This document shows, one piece after another, positions 35,131 through 42,769 of a DNA stretch of 64,000 nt. This DNA is from Dyella sp. SG609. GTDB lineage: Bacteria > Pseudomonadota > Gammaproteobacteria > Xanthomonadales > Rhodanobacteraceae. The number at the start of each line of letters is the position of its first letter. Positions within the stretch are counted from its first letter, which is position 1. The position numbers and the translations under genes are program-made. The notes beneath the pieces were generated by a model. That model did no database searches. It saw only the letters and a program-made list of their open reading frames with translations, and was not told the origin of the DNA. The stretch covers positions 310,001 through 374,000 of the forward strand of contig NZ_JAAZQJ010000004.1 of assembly GCF_012275375.1 (NCBI RefSeq), given 5' to 3'.

Positions 35131-35541
35131 TCAGGCGCTCTTGCGCGTGGCGAGCGCGCGCAGTTCGTCGCCCAGCCGCGCCAGCACGGTGTCGGCGGGG
35201 TAGTCGAGCGAGACCACGTCGTGCACGAAACGCTGGATGGCGTCGTCGAGGCGGCGCTCGCGTTCGCGCGGGCTCAGCCGCTGGCGCGGCGTGGCCACGA
35301 ACAGGCCCAGGCCGGGGCGCGATTCCAGCCAGCCTTCGGCGGTGAGCTCGGCGTAGGCCTTGGCCACCGTGTTGGGATTGATGGTGAGCTGCTGCGCCAG
35401 GCCGCGCACGCTGGGCAGCTGCCAGCCGGGGGTGAGTTCGCCGGTGGCCACTTTCAGGCGCACGGCGTCGACGATCTGCTTGCTGATGGGGCGCACGTCG
35501 CCGGTGGCGATGTCGATCATCAAGGCTTGCTGGCGGGCCAT
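35131..35541 (-). CDS. GntR family regulator, YtrA subfamily
   Basis: A 136-residue regulator with an N-terminal winged HTH (residues about 10-78; GWQLPSVRGLAQQLTINPNTVAKAYAELTAEGWLESRPGLGLFV, read in pieces) and a short helical C-terminus typical of YtrA proteins, which lack a large effector domain. Such regulators usually repress their own ABC operon and respond to envelope-active antibiotics. A palindrome fitting that role lies 12 bp upstream of the start codon. Confidence 0.92.
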   Translation of the reverse strand: MARQQALMIDIATGDVRPISKQIVDAVRLKVATGELTPGWQLPSVRGLAQQLTINPNTVAKAYAELTAEGWLESRPGLGLFVATPRQRLSPRERERRLDDAIQRFVHDVVSLDYPADTVLARLGDELRALATRKSA

Positions 35542-35553
35542 CGGTGGCTCCTG

Positions 35554-35578
35554 ACTGTACTGTGTGTACTAGTACAGT
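35554..35578 (-). promoter_or_regulatory. Palindromic operator before the GntR-ABC operon
   Basis: ACTGTAC (35554-35560) and GTACAGT (35572-35578) are exact complements with an 11-bp gap, and the 12-bp palindrome TGTACTAGTACA (35565-35576) overlaps the right half. It is the most likely YtrA-type binding site and overlaps the promoter region of gntR. Confidence 0.75.
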
Positions 35579-35673
35579 AGGAACGAAACAATTCCGCTGT
35601 CAATAGGCCGGTTGGACGCTGCACGGGCGAGTTGGCATGCTCGCGCGGTTCGCTTTCCCCAAGGAGCTTCCCC

Positions 35674-36642
35674 ATGCAATACCGTCGTCTCGGCAAAAGC
35701 GGCCTGCAGCTGTCGGCCTTGTCCTTCGGCGCCTGGGTCACCTTCGGCCAGCAGGTGGGGCGTTCGCTGGCGCGCGACATGCTGGCGATGGCGCACGACC
35801 ACGGCGTGAATTTCTTCGACAACGCCGAGGTGTACAACCACGGTGTGGCGGAGACGCTGATGGGCGACGTGCTGGCGGATCTGCGCTTTCCGCGCGACAG
35901 CTATTGCGTGTCGAGCAAGGTGTTCTTCGGCGCGCGGGCGAATCCCGCGCCGACCCAGCGCGGGCTGTCGCGCAAGCACGTGCTCGAAGCCTGCCACCAG
36001 GCGCTGCAGCGGCTGCGCGTGGATCACCTGGACCTGTACTTCTGCCATCGCCCCGATCCGGATACGCCGGTGGAGGAAACCGTCGCCGCGATGGACACCC
36101 TGGTGCGCCAGGGCAAGGTGCTCTACTGGGGCACCAGCGAATGGCCGGCCGCGCTGATCGCCGAGGCGCACCGCGTGGCGCGCGAGAACCACATGTATGC
36201 ACCCACGATGGAGCAGCCCGAATACAACCTGCTGCACCGCGAGCGGGTGGAGCAGGAATACGCGCCGCTGTACCGCGACTTCGGCATGGGCACCACGATC
36301 TGGTCGCCGCTGGCCTCGGGCCTGCTCACCGGCAAGTACAACGATGGCGTGCCGAACGACGCGCGCCTGGCCCAGCCCGGCTACGAATGGCTGCGCCAGG
36401 CGGTGCTGGAGCAGGGCGGCGAGCGCATCGCCAAGGTGCGGCGGCTGGCGCCGATCGCCACCGAGCTCGGCGTGAGCCAGGCGCAGCTCGCGATCGGCTG
36501 GTGCCTGGTCAATCCGCACGTGTCCACGGTGATGCTGGGCGCCAGCCGACTGGAACAGCTGGAACACAACCTCGACGTGCTGCGCCTGCTGCCGCGGCTG
36601 ACGCCGGATGTGCTGGCGCGGATCGAGCAGGCGGTGGCCTGA
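35674..36642 (+). CDS. Aldo/keto reductase, potassium-channel beta-subunit-like
   Basis: A 322-residue NADPH-dependent TIM-barrel oxidoreductase. The tetrad is recognisable: Asp and Tyr in FFDNAEVYNHG, Lys in VSSKVFF, His in YFCHRPD. The cofactor loop is in IWSPLASGLLTGKY and LGASRLEQLEHNL. It is closest to the Kv-beta/YghZ-type branch, which reduces aldehydes such as methylglyoxal. ATG 35674 follows AAGGAG. It diverges from the gntR operon and probably stands alone. Confidence 0.9.
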   Translation: MQYRRLGKSGLQLSALSFGAWVTFGQQVGRSLARDMLAMAHDHGVNFFDNAEVYNHGVAETLMGDVLADLRFPRDSYCVSSKVFFGARANPAPTQRGLSRKHVLEACHQALQRLRVDHLDLYFCHRPDPDTPVEETVAAMDTLVRQGKVLYWGTSEWPAALIAEAHRVARENHMYAPTMEQPEYNLLHRERVEQEYAPLYRDFGMGTTIWSPLASGLLTGKYNDGVPNDARLAQPGYEWLRQAVLEQGGERIAKVRRLAPIATELGVSQAQLAIGWCLVNPHVSTVMLGASRLEQLEHNLDVLRLLPRLTPDVLARIEQAVA

Positions 36643-36696
36643 GCGGCGCGGGGCAGGGCGCGGCGTTCTGCCCCGGCCGGATTCACACTTCGGCCG

Positions 36697-36724
36697 TTGA
36701 CAGGTAAATGAGAACGATTATCAT
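36697..36724 (+). promoter_or_regulatory. hemP promoter with overlapping Fur box
   Basis: TTGACA (36697-36702) and TATCAT (36719-36724) are 16 bp apart. A 19-bp Fur-box-like sequence, AAATGAGAACGATTATCAT (36706-36724), covers the spacer and -10 element. Iron-loaded Fur would block this promoter. Confidence 0.88.
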
Positions 36725-36757
36725 CAACTCCGCCTCTGACCAACGCGGAGCCTGCCC

Positions 36758-36976
36758 ATGTCCACCACCGCCGTACTGCCCACCCCCGCCGACCTGCTGT
36801 CGCGCCCGCTCGGCTTGCTGCGCCTGAAGCCCCAGGCGGTGACGCCGGAACCCGGCGCACGCCGCATCTCCAGCCAGAACCTGCTGGCCGGCGAGCGCGA
36901 ACTGGTGATCACCCACCAGGGCAGCGAGTACCACCTGCGGCTCACCCGCAACGACAAGCTGATCCTCACCAAGTAA
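36758..36976 (+). CDS. hemP: Hemin uptake protein HemP
   Basis: A 72-residue small protein of the HemP/HmuP family. The conserved part is RRISSQNLLAGERELVITHQGSEYHLRLTRNDKLILTK (residues 35-72, read in pieces), with a variable Pro-rich N-terminus. HemP/HmuP is needed for full expression or function of hemin receptors in several proteobacteria. It lies behind a strong Fur-controlled promoter and is followed by a terminator-like hairpin. A hemin TonB receptor gene is not in this window. Confidence 0.93.
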   Translation: MSTTAVLPTPADLLSRPLGLLRLKPQAVTPEPGARRISSQNLLAGERELVITHQGSEYHLRLTRNDKLILTK

Positions 36977-36986
36977 GCCCGCACGT

Positions 36987-37005
36987 CCGGCGCCTCGCCG
37001 GTTTT
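36987..37005 (+). terminator. Intrinsic terminator after hemP
   Basis: CCGGCG-CCT-CGCCGG followed by TTTT. The stem is six pairs with a three-base loop. It may be partial, letting some transcripts continue into the gene at 37084. Confidence 0.6.
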
Positions 37006-37083
37006 CCCTTCAGGCCTATCGCCAGCGCCGCGTTGCCCTCCCCGCAGCGCGCCAGCCGGGTCTCCTCTTTCCAGGAGCGCGCC

Positions 37084-37638
37084 ATGTTCGGCTGGCTGGC
37101 CCATACCCTTGCCGCGGTCTGTCCGCATTCGCAGGCGCCGTCCTGCCCGCCGCGCTGGCTGCGCGTGGCCCCCGCCGCGCTGGCCGCGCGCCTGCCATTG
37201 CTCGGCACCGTGCTGTATCTGCCGATGCGCGGCGATGCCTCGCCCGACCACCCCGCGCGCGGCTGGCTGGCCGAAGGCGAAGACCTCGCCCCGCTGCTGC
37301 ATACCCAATGGCTGCTCGCCTCCTGCGTGATCGGCGCCGACGGCCCGCGCGAATGGCTGGAATGCGTGGACGCCGCCGGCCGCCTGCGCGCTCGCCTGCA
37401 TCTGCTGCCGGATACCGACTACCTGGCCTGGGACGTGCTGCTGTCCGCCGCCGTGCCGGCCGGCGCCCCCGCGTTCCGCCGCGTGCAGCGGCCGTTCCGC
37501 GCCGCGGGCGCGCGCCTGCTGCATTTCACGCAGCGGCGCCTGGGCAATATGGACGTGCTGGGCGGCAGGGACGCCGCGCAACTCTCCGCGCTCGGCCGCG
37601 ACATCGCCCAGGAAGTGCTGCGCGCCGAGGCGCTGTAG
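37084..37638 (+). CDS. Hypothetical protein following hemP
   Basis: I do not recognise this 184-residue protein. It has no clear signal peptide. It is rich in Ala, Arg and Leu and contains WLECVDAAGRLRARLHLLPDTDYLAWD and ARLLHFTQRRLGNMDVLGGRD, both suggesting a compact alpha/beta domain. CCAGGAG seven bases before ATG 37084 supports the start. Its place after hemP, with only 107 bp between, hints at a part in haem or iron handling and some read-through from the Fur promoter (inference). The enhancer-like region of the ABC operon begins right after its stop. Confidence 0.6.
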   Translation: MFGWLAHTLAAVCPHSQAPSCPPRWLRVAPAALAARLPLLGTVLYLPMRGDASPDHPARGWLAEGEDLAPLLHTQWLLASCVIGADGPREWLECVDAAGRLRARLHLLPDTDYLAWDVLLSAAVPAGAPAFRRVQRPFRAAGARLLHFTQRRLGNMDVLGGRDAAQLSALGRDIAQEVLRAEAL

Positions 37639-37655
37639 GTTCGTCCGTCCGCGGC

Positions 37656-37698
37656 GTCCGGACACTTGTCCGCCTGTCCGTCGATCTGTCCGCGGACA
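37656..37698 (+). promoter_or_regulatory. Candidate enhancer sites for the sigma-54 activator
   Basis: Two perfect palindromes, GTCCGGAC (37656-37663) and TGTCCGCGGACA (37687-37698), have centres 33 bp apart, about three helical turns, with more TGTCCG half-sites between (37667, 37675). Their centres lie about 98 and 131 bp before the predicted start of transcription, where bacterial enhancers usually lie. Confidence 0.6.
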
Positions 37699-37764
37699 GC
37701 CTGCCTCTCGCACACGCCGTCGCCAACTCACTGATAAACAAACCGAATCGATCGCCTGAGCGGT

Positions 37765-37780
37765 TGGCATAGCGCTTGCT
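37765..37780 (+). promoter_or_regulatory. Sigma-54 promoter of the ABC export operon
   Basis: TGGCATAGCGCTTGCT matches the -24/-12 consensus TGGCAC-N5-TTGCT/A at all but one position, with exactly ten bases between GG and GC. Transcription should begin near 37791, which favours the HlyD start at 37827. Confidence 0.82.
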
Positions 37781-37826
37781 GATACAGGTCCAGGGGCCAC
37801 TCATGTCCGTGGCCTTAGGACCGATC

Positions 37827-39098
37827 ATGATTCGCGATACCTCCGCTCAAGACCGCCTGGTCGAGGTCAAGCCCAGCCGCAAGCGCCGGCTGGTCTTCAT
37901 CGGTGCCGGCGTGGCCGCCGTGGCCGTGCTGGCCCTGGTGCTGCCGCAGGCCAGCCGCCTGTTTTCCGCCGACGCCTCGGTCAGCGGCTCGCGCCTTGCC
38001 TTCGGCACGGTCGAGCGCGGGCTGTTCGTGCGCGACATCGCCGCCGAGGGCAAGGTGGTGGCGGCGGTCAGCCCGACGCTGTACGCCACTTCCGGCGGCG
38101 CGGTCACCTTGAAGGTGCACGCCGGCGACGTGGTGAAGCAGGGCCAGGTGCTGGCCACCATCGTCAGCCCCGAACTCACCAACAAGCTGGCGCAGGAACA
38201 GAGCGCGGCCGACGCGATGGAAGTCGACTTCCTGCGTTCGCAGATCGACGCCAAGAAGAAGCGCGGCGAACTGCAGAAAGCGTTCGACAACGCGCAGATC
38301 GACCAGACCAGCGCGCAGCGCGACCTGCAGCGCTACCAGAAGGCGTTCTCGCAGGGCGCGGTGCCCAGCATGAACGTGGACAAGGCCAAGGACGACGTCG
38401 AGAAGGCGCGCATCACCGTCGAGCACGCCAAGGCCGACCTCGCCAACGATGGCGCCAGCCTGGACTTCGACATCAAGTCCAAGAAGCTCGCCCACGACCG
38501 CCAGGTGCTGCTGGTGAAGGACCTGCAGCGCCAGGTCGACGAACTCAACGTGAAGTCGCCGGTGGACGGCCAGGTCGGCCAGCTGTTCATCGCCGAACGC
38601 GCCACCGTGGCCAAGGACGCGCAGCTGCTCAGCGTGATCGACCTGAGCAGGCTGGAAGTGGAAATGAAGGTGCCGGAAAGCTTCGCCCGCGATCTCGGCA
38701 TCGGCATGGGCGGCGAGATCAGCGGCAACGGCAATACCTGGAAGGGCCTGGTCAGCGCCATTTCGCCCGAAGTGGTGAACGGCGAAGTGGCCGCCCGCCT
38801 GCGCTTCGACGGCGACACGCCCAAGCAGCTGCGCCAGAACCAGCGCCTGTCCGTGCGCATCCTGCTGGACCGCCGCGACAACGTGCTGGCGGTGCAGCGC
38901 GGCTCCTTCGTCGACGAATCCGGCGGCGCCTACGCCTACATCGTGCACGACGGCATCGCCGAGAAGCACCCGATCCGCGTCGGCGCCAGCAGCATCGACA
39001 AGGTGGAGATCCTGGACGGCCTGAAGGAAGGCGACCGCATCGTGATTTCCGGTACCGACAGCTTCAAGAACGCGGCGCGCGTCGCCATCAGCCGCTGA
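37827..39098 (+). CDS. Membrane-fusion protein (HlyD/MacA-type periplasmic adaptor)
   Basis: A 423-residue periplasmic adaptor with one N-terminal membrane anchor (about residues 17-40), a lipoyl half-domain (TSGGAVTLKVHAGDVVKQGQVLATIVSPEL, read in pieces), a long coiled coil (about 125-235), the second lipoyl half (LNVKSPVDGQVGQLFIAERATV) and beta-barrel and membrane-proximal domains. It would link an inner-membrane ABC complex to an outer-membrane channel such as TolC, which is not in the window. ATG 37827 has AGGA at six bases and lies 36 bp after the predicted sigma-54 start site; ATG 37803 is possible but leaves a very short leader. It is the first gene of the operon. Confidence 0.9.
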   Translation: MIRDTSAQDRLVEVKPSRKRRLVFIGAGVAAVAVLALVLPQASRLFSADASVSGSRLAFGTVERGLFVRDIAAEGKVVAAVSPTLYATSGGAVTLKVHAGDVVKQGQVLATIVSPELTNKLAQEQSAADAMEVDFLRSQIDAKKKRGELQKAFDNAQIDQTSAQRDLQRYQKAFSQGAVPSMNVDKAKDDVEKARITVEHAKADLANDGASLDFDIKSKKLAHDRQVLLVKDLQRQVDELNVKSPVDGQVGQLFIAERATVAKDAQLLSVIDLSRLEVEMKVPESFARDLGIGMGGEISGNGNTWKGLVSAISPEVVNGEVAARLRFDGDTPKQLRQNQRLSVRILLDRRDNVLAVQRGSFVDESGGAYAYIVHDGIAEKHPIRVGASSIDKVEILDGLKEGDRIVISGTDSFKNAARVAISR

Positions 39099-39104
39099 TT
39101 GCGA

Positions 39105-39195
39105 GGGAATCGGGAATCGGGAATAGGAAATAGTGAAGAGCCCAAAGCTCGCCGCGACGTCCACACCGATTCTCTATTCCCTGTTCCCTATTCCC
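39105..39195. repeat. GGGAATC-type short repeats in inverted arrangement
   Basis: Three GGGAAT units (39105-39124) are followed 50 bases later by CTATTCCC-type units (39174-39195) in the opposite sense, so the two blocks can pair. The element fills the gap between the adaptor and ATPase genes and ends shortly before the ATPase ribosome binding site. Such GGGAATC arrays are common between genes in this order (from memory). Confidence 0.8.
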
Positions 39196-39215
39196 TGGCC
39201 CGAAGGAGCCATTCC

Positions 39216-39932
39216 ATGCTCAAGATGACCCACCTGTCCAAGGTCTACCGCACCGAAGTGGTGGAGACCTACGCGCTGCGCGACTTCAACATCGACGTGA
39301 AGGAAGGCGAGTTCGTCGCGGTGACCGGCCCGTCCGGCTCCGGCAAGACCACCTTCCTCACCATCGCGGGCCTGCTGGAAACCTTCACTGGCGGCGAGTA
39401 CCACCTGGACGGCGTGGAGGTGAGCAACCTCAACGACAACGCGCGCTCCAAGATCCGCAACGAGAAGATCGGCTTCATCTTCCAGGCCTTCAACCTGATC
39501 CCCGACCTCAACGTGTTCGACAACGTCGAAGTGCCGCTGCGCTATCGCGGCATGAAGGCGCCGGAACGCAAGCAGCGCATCATGGACGCGCTGGAGCGCG
39601 TGGGCCTGGCTTCGCGCGCCAAGCACTACCCGGCCGAACTGTCCGGCGGCCAGCAGCAGCGCGTGGCGATCGCGCGCGCGCTGGCCGGCTCGCCGCGCCT
39701 GCTGCTCGCCGACGAACCGACCGGCAACCTCGATACGCAGATGGCCCGCGGCGTGATGGAGCTGCTGGAAGAGATCCACCGCGAGGGCGCCACCATCGTG
39801 ATGGTCACCCACGATCCGGAACTGGCCACCCGCGCCCAGCGCAACGTGCACGTGATCGACGGCCAGGTGGTGGATCTGGCGGAAGACCCGCGCTTCCACC
39901 AGCACCAGTCGCGCGCTGGCGCGCCGGCGTAA
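39216..39932 (+). CDS. ABC transporter ATP-binding protein (MacB/LolD type)
   Basis: A 238-residue ATPase with Walker A GPSGSGKTT (about 39-47), Q-loop FIFQAFNLIPDLNVFDNVEVPL, signature LSGGQQQRVAIARAL, Walker B LLLADEPTGNLD and switch His in VMVTHDPELA. The FNLIPDLNVFDNVE and ADEPTGNLD segments place it in the MacB/LolD/FtsE group of type VII mechanotransmission ABC systems. AAGGAG precedes ATG 39216. It is the only ATPase for the eight permeases that follow, so it must energise all of them or assemble with alternative pairs. Confidence 0.93.
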   Translation: MLKMTHLSKVYRTEVVETYALRDFNIDVKEGEFVAVTGPSGSGKTTFLTIAGLLETFTGGEYHLDGVEVSNLNDNARSKIRNEKIGFIFQAFNLIPDLNVFDNVEVPLRYRGMKAPERKQRIMDALERVGLASRAKHYPAELSGGQQQRVAIARALAGSPRLLLADEPTGNLDTQMARGVMELLEEIHREGATIVMVTHDPELATRAQRNVHVIDGQVVDLAEDPRFHQHQSRAGAPA

Positions 39933-39944
39933 AGCTTTTTGAAG

Positions 39945-40095
39945 CCCCTCTCCCCTCCGGGGAGAGGGGTTGGGGTGAGGGGACGGGCGGAGCGGTGAAG
40001 GATCGACCTGAAGCAGGTCGCGCTTTGTAGAGCCTTTCCCGCAAGCCCCGCCCCTCATCCGCCTGCCGGCACCTTCTCCCCGGAGGGGAGAAGGG
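39945..40095. repeat. Modular hairpin repeat, locus 5
   Basis: Hairpin CCCCTCTCCCC...GGGGAGAGGGG (39945-39969), TTGGGGTGAGGGGACGGGCG, a centre with its own small stem (CGACCTGAAGCAGGTCG, 40003-40019), CCCCTCATCCGCCTGCCGGC, and hairpin CCTTCTCCCC...GGGGAGAAGG. It lies inside the ABC operon between the ATPase and the first permease and could form a strong mRNA structure there. Confidence 0.93.
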
Positions 40096-40134
40096 ATCGG
40101 AACCCGGACACTGCATCACTCATCGGACGCCTCC

Positions 40135-41448
40135 ATGTTCGCCTACTACTTCCAGCTCGGCCTGCGCAGTCTCCGCAAGAACCCGTTGCTCACCGCGCTG
40201 ATGGTGATGGCGATCGGTTTCGGCGTGGCGGCGTCGATGACCACCTACTCGGTGTTCCGCGCCACCTCCAATAACCCCATTCCGCACAAGTCCTCGCAGC
40301 TCTACGTGCCGCAGATCGACAACTGGGGGCCGGAAGACGCGCAGCAGAACCAGGGCGAACCGCCGCGCGCGATGAGCTACACCGACGCCATCGGCCTGAT
40401 GCGCGACCGCAAGGCAGCGCGCCAGACCGCGCTGTACCCGGCCGGCCTGTCCATCGTGCCGGCCGACGCCAGCCAGCTGCCGTTCCGCGAGAACACCTAC
40501 GGCGTGTACGCCGACGCGTTCCCGATGTTCGACATCCCGTTCAAGTACGGCCGCGGCTGGACCCAGGCCGACGACGACGCGCACGCGCAGGTCGCGGTGA
40601 TCGGCCAGCAGCTCAACGAGAAGCTGTTCCGCGGCGAGAACAGCGTCGGCCGCGAGATCAACCTCGACGGCCGCGCTTACCGCATCGTCGGCGTGATGGA
40701 TCACTGGGATCCGCAGCCGCTGTTCTTCGACGCGGTGAACACCGGCGGCTTCGACGACCCGACCCAGCTGTTCGTGCCGTTCACCCGCATGATCGAGCTG
40801 AAGGTCAGCACCAACGGCAACAACAACTGCAACAAGGACCCCGGCACCGGCTGGGACAACTGGCTGCATTCCGAATGCATCTGGCTGGGCTTCTGGGCGG
40901 AACTGCCGACCAAGGCCGAGGCCGATGCCTACCGCAACTATCTCAACGGCTACTCCGCCGAGCAGCAGCGCGCCGGCCGCTTCAAGTGGGCGCCGAACAC
41001 CCGCCTGCGCAACGTGGTGGAGTGGCTGGACTACCAGAAGGTGGTGCCGCCGGAGGCGAAGATCTCGCTGCTGGTCGCGCTGGGCTTCCTGGTGATCTGC
41101 CTGGTCAACACCATCGGCCTGCTGCTGGCGAAGTTCCTGCGCCGCTCCTCCGAGATCGGCGTGCGCCGCGCCCTGGGCGCCTCGCGCAAGGAGATCTACA
41201 CGCAGTTCCTGATGGAAGCGGGCGCGGTCGGCCTGGCCGGCGGCGTGCTCGGCCTGCTGCTCACCGGCGTCGGCGTGTACGGCATCTCGCTGATCTTCGA
41301 CCCGCAGGTGGCGCGCCTGGCCAAGCTCGATTTCCCGCTGGTGCTGCTGACCATGCTGGTGGCGATCCTGGCCACGGTGATCGCGGCGTTCTATCCGACC
41401 TGGCGCGCCGCTCAGGTGCAGCCGGCGTGGCAGCTCAAGTCCAACTAA
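40135..41448 (+). CDS. FtsX/MacB-type permease A1
   Basis: A 437-residue permease of the MacB/FtsX superfamily: membrane helix 1 at about 17-38 after the opening MFAYYFQLGLRSLRKNPLLTALM, a periplasmic MacB_PCD domain (about 45-305), then the FtsX core with helices at about 311-333, 362-386 and 401-421. SSEIGVRRALGASRKEIYTQFLMEAG is the mechanotransmission loop signature. The periplasmic domain holds Cys232 and Cys248, a pair kept in all four A-type permeases here. Closest to A2 by eye (both end WQLKSN). There is no fused ATPase. Its ribosome binding site is weak. Confidence 0.9.
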   Translation: MFAYYFQLGLRSLRKNPLLTALMVMAIGFGVAASMTTYSVFRATSNNPIPHKSSQLYVPQIDNWGPEDAQQNQGEPPRAMSYTDAIGLMRDRKAARQTALYPAGLSIVPADASQLPFRENTYGVYADAFPMFDIPFKYGRGWTQADDDAHAQVAVIGQQLNEKLFRGENSVGREINLDGRAYRIVGVMDHWDPQPLFFDAVNTGGFDDPTQLFVPFTRMIELKVSTNGNNNCNKDPGTGWDNWLHSECIWLGFWAELPTKAEADAYRNYLNGYSAEQQRAGRFKWAPNTRLRNVVEWLDYQKVVPPEAKISLLVALGFLVICLVNTIGLLLAKFLRRSSEIGVRRALGASRKEIYTQFLMEAGAVGLAGGVLGLLLTGVGVYGISLIFDPQVARLAKLDFPLVLLTMLVAILATVIAAFYPTWRAAQVQPAWQLKSN

Positions 41449-41479
41449 TCCAAGTCCAATTGAACCAAGCCCAATTGAC
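41435..41479. repeat. Imperfect 15-bp tandem triplication at the A1 stop
   Basis: TCAAGTCCAACTAAT, CCAAGTCCAATTGAA and CCAAGCCCAATTGAC follow each other, copying the last codons of A1 (Lys-Ser-Asn-stop) into the gap before B1. Confidence 0.8.
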
Positions 41480-41493
41480 CCAAGGCGACGACC

Positions 41494-42732
41494 ATGCTGC
41501 AGATCAAGCCCATTCTCGCCGCCCTGAAGCGGCACAAGGCCGGCACCTTGCTGATCGCGATGCAGATCGCGCTCACCCTGGCCATCGTGTGCAACGCGCT
41601 GTTCATCATCCAGCAGCGCGTGGACCGCATTTCGCGGCCCACCGGCATGGACGAGAACAATGTGCTGGCGATCCAGAACCGCTGGGTCTCGGTGGACGGC
41701 AAGGACACCGCGCCGCTGATCAAGGCCGACGTGCAGGCGCTGCGCCAGACCTCCGGCGTGCAGGATGCCTTCGCCACCAACTCGTTCCCGCTGCGCGGCG
41801 GCGGCTGGTCCACCGGAGTGAACCTGGCGCCGAAGAACGAAGGCAAGTCGGCGGCGCAGACCACGCTGTACTTCGTCGACGAACATGCGCTGGCCACCTA
41901 CGGCGCGCAGCTGATCGCCGGCCGCAACTTCACCGCGGACGAAGTGATCACCGCCGACCCGAAGGACATCAAGTCCACGCCGCAGGTGATCATCACCAAG
42001 GCGCTGGCCGACAAGCTGTATCCGAAGGGCGATGCGCTGGGCAAGCAGCTGTATCTCGGCGGCAAGGACATCCCGCCCAGCACCATCATCGGCATCGTGG
42101 CGCGCCTGCAGGTGCCGTGGAACGGTACCTGGTCCGACAACTTCAACGACAACGCCATGCTGCTGCCGGTGCAGCTGACCAGCAACTACACCATCTACCT
42201 GATCCGCGCCAAGCCGGGCCAGCTGGCCGACGTGGTGAAGAGCGCGCCGGCCACCTTGCTCAAGACCAGCCGCATGCGCGTGATCTCCGGCGAGCGCGCC
42301 GTGCGCACCTACGACCAGGTGCGCGGCGATGCCTACAAGAACGACCGCGGCATGGCGATCCTGATGGGCGTGATCTGCGTGATCCTGCTGGCCATCACCG
42401 CCGCCGGCATCGTCGGCCTGACCAGCTTCTGGGTCGGCCAGCGCCGCAAGCAGATCGGCGTGCGCCGCGCGCTGGGCGCGACCAAGCGCGACATCCTCAG
42501 CTACTTCCTCACCGAGAACCTGATGATCGGCGTGGCCGGCGTGGTGATCGGCGTGGGCCTGGCGATCGGCATGAACCTGTGGATGGTCTCGCAGTTCGAG
42601 ATGGCGCGCCTGTCGGTGCTCTACGTGGTGGTCGGCGTGGTAGCCCTGCTGCTGCTCGGCCAGGCCGCGGTGCTGGCGCCGGCGATGCGCGCGGCCAAGG
42701 TGCCGCCGGTGGAGGCCACGCGCTCCGTGTGA
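41494..42732 (+). CDS. FtsX/MacB-type permease B1
   Basis: A 412-residue permease of the same superfamily but of a second, shorter type: opening MLQIKPILAALKRHKAGTLLIAMQIALTLAIVCNALFIIQQR with helix 1 at about 17-39, periplasmic domain about 45-285, and FtsX core (GMAILMGVICVILLAITAAGIVGLTSFWVGQRRKQIGVRRALGATKRDILSYFLTENL, read in pieces). It ends VPPVEATRSV. No Cys occurs in its periplasmic domain. It follows A1 after 45 bp and is probably its partner, giving an A-B heterodimer, because type VII permeases act as dimers (inference). Closest to B2. Confidence 0.9.
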   Translation: MLQIKPILAALKRHKAGTLLIAMQIALTLAIVCNALFIIQQRVDRISRPTGMDENNVLAIQNRWVSVDGKDTAPLIKADVQALRQTSGVQDAFATNSFPLRGGGWSTGVNLAPKNEGKSAAQTTLYFVDEHALATYGAQLIAGRNFTADEVITADPKDIKSTPQVIITKALADKLYPKGDALGKQLYLGGKDIPPSTIIGIVARLQVPWNGTWSDNFNDNAMLLPVQLTSNYTIYLIRAKPGQLADVVKSAPATLLKTSRMRVISGERAVRTYDQVRGDAYKNDRGMAILMGVICVILLAITAAGIVGLTSFWVGQRRKQIGVRRALGATKRDILSYFLTENLMIGVAGVVIGVGLAIGMNLWMVSQFEMARLSVLYVVVGVVALLLLGQAAVLAPAMRAAKVPPVEATRSV

Positions 42733-42769
42733 GCGCGTGGACCCTGAAGCTTCCCCTGCAGAGAGAATC

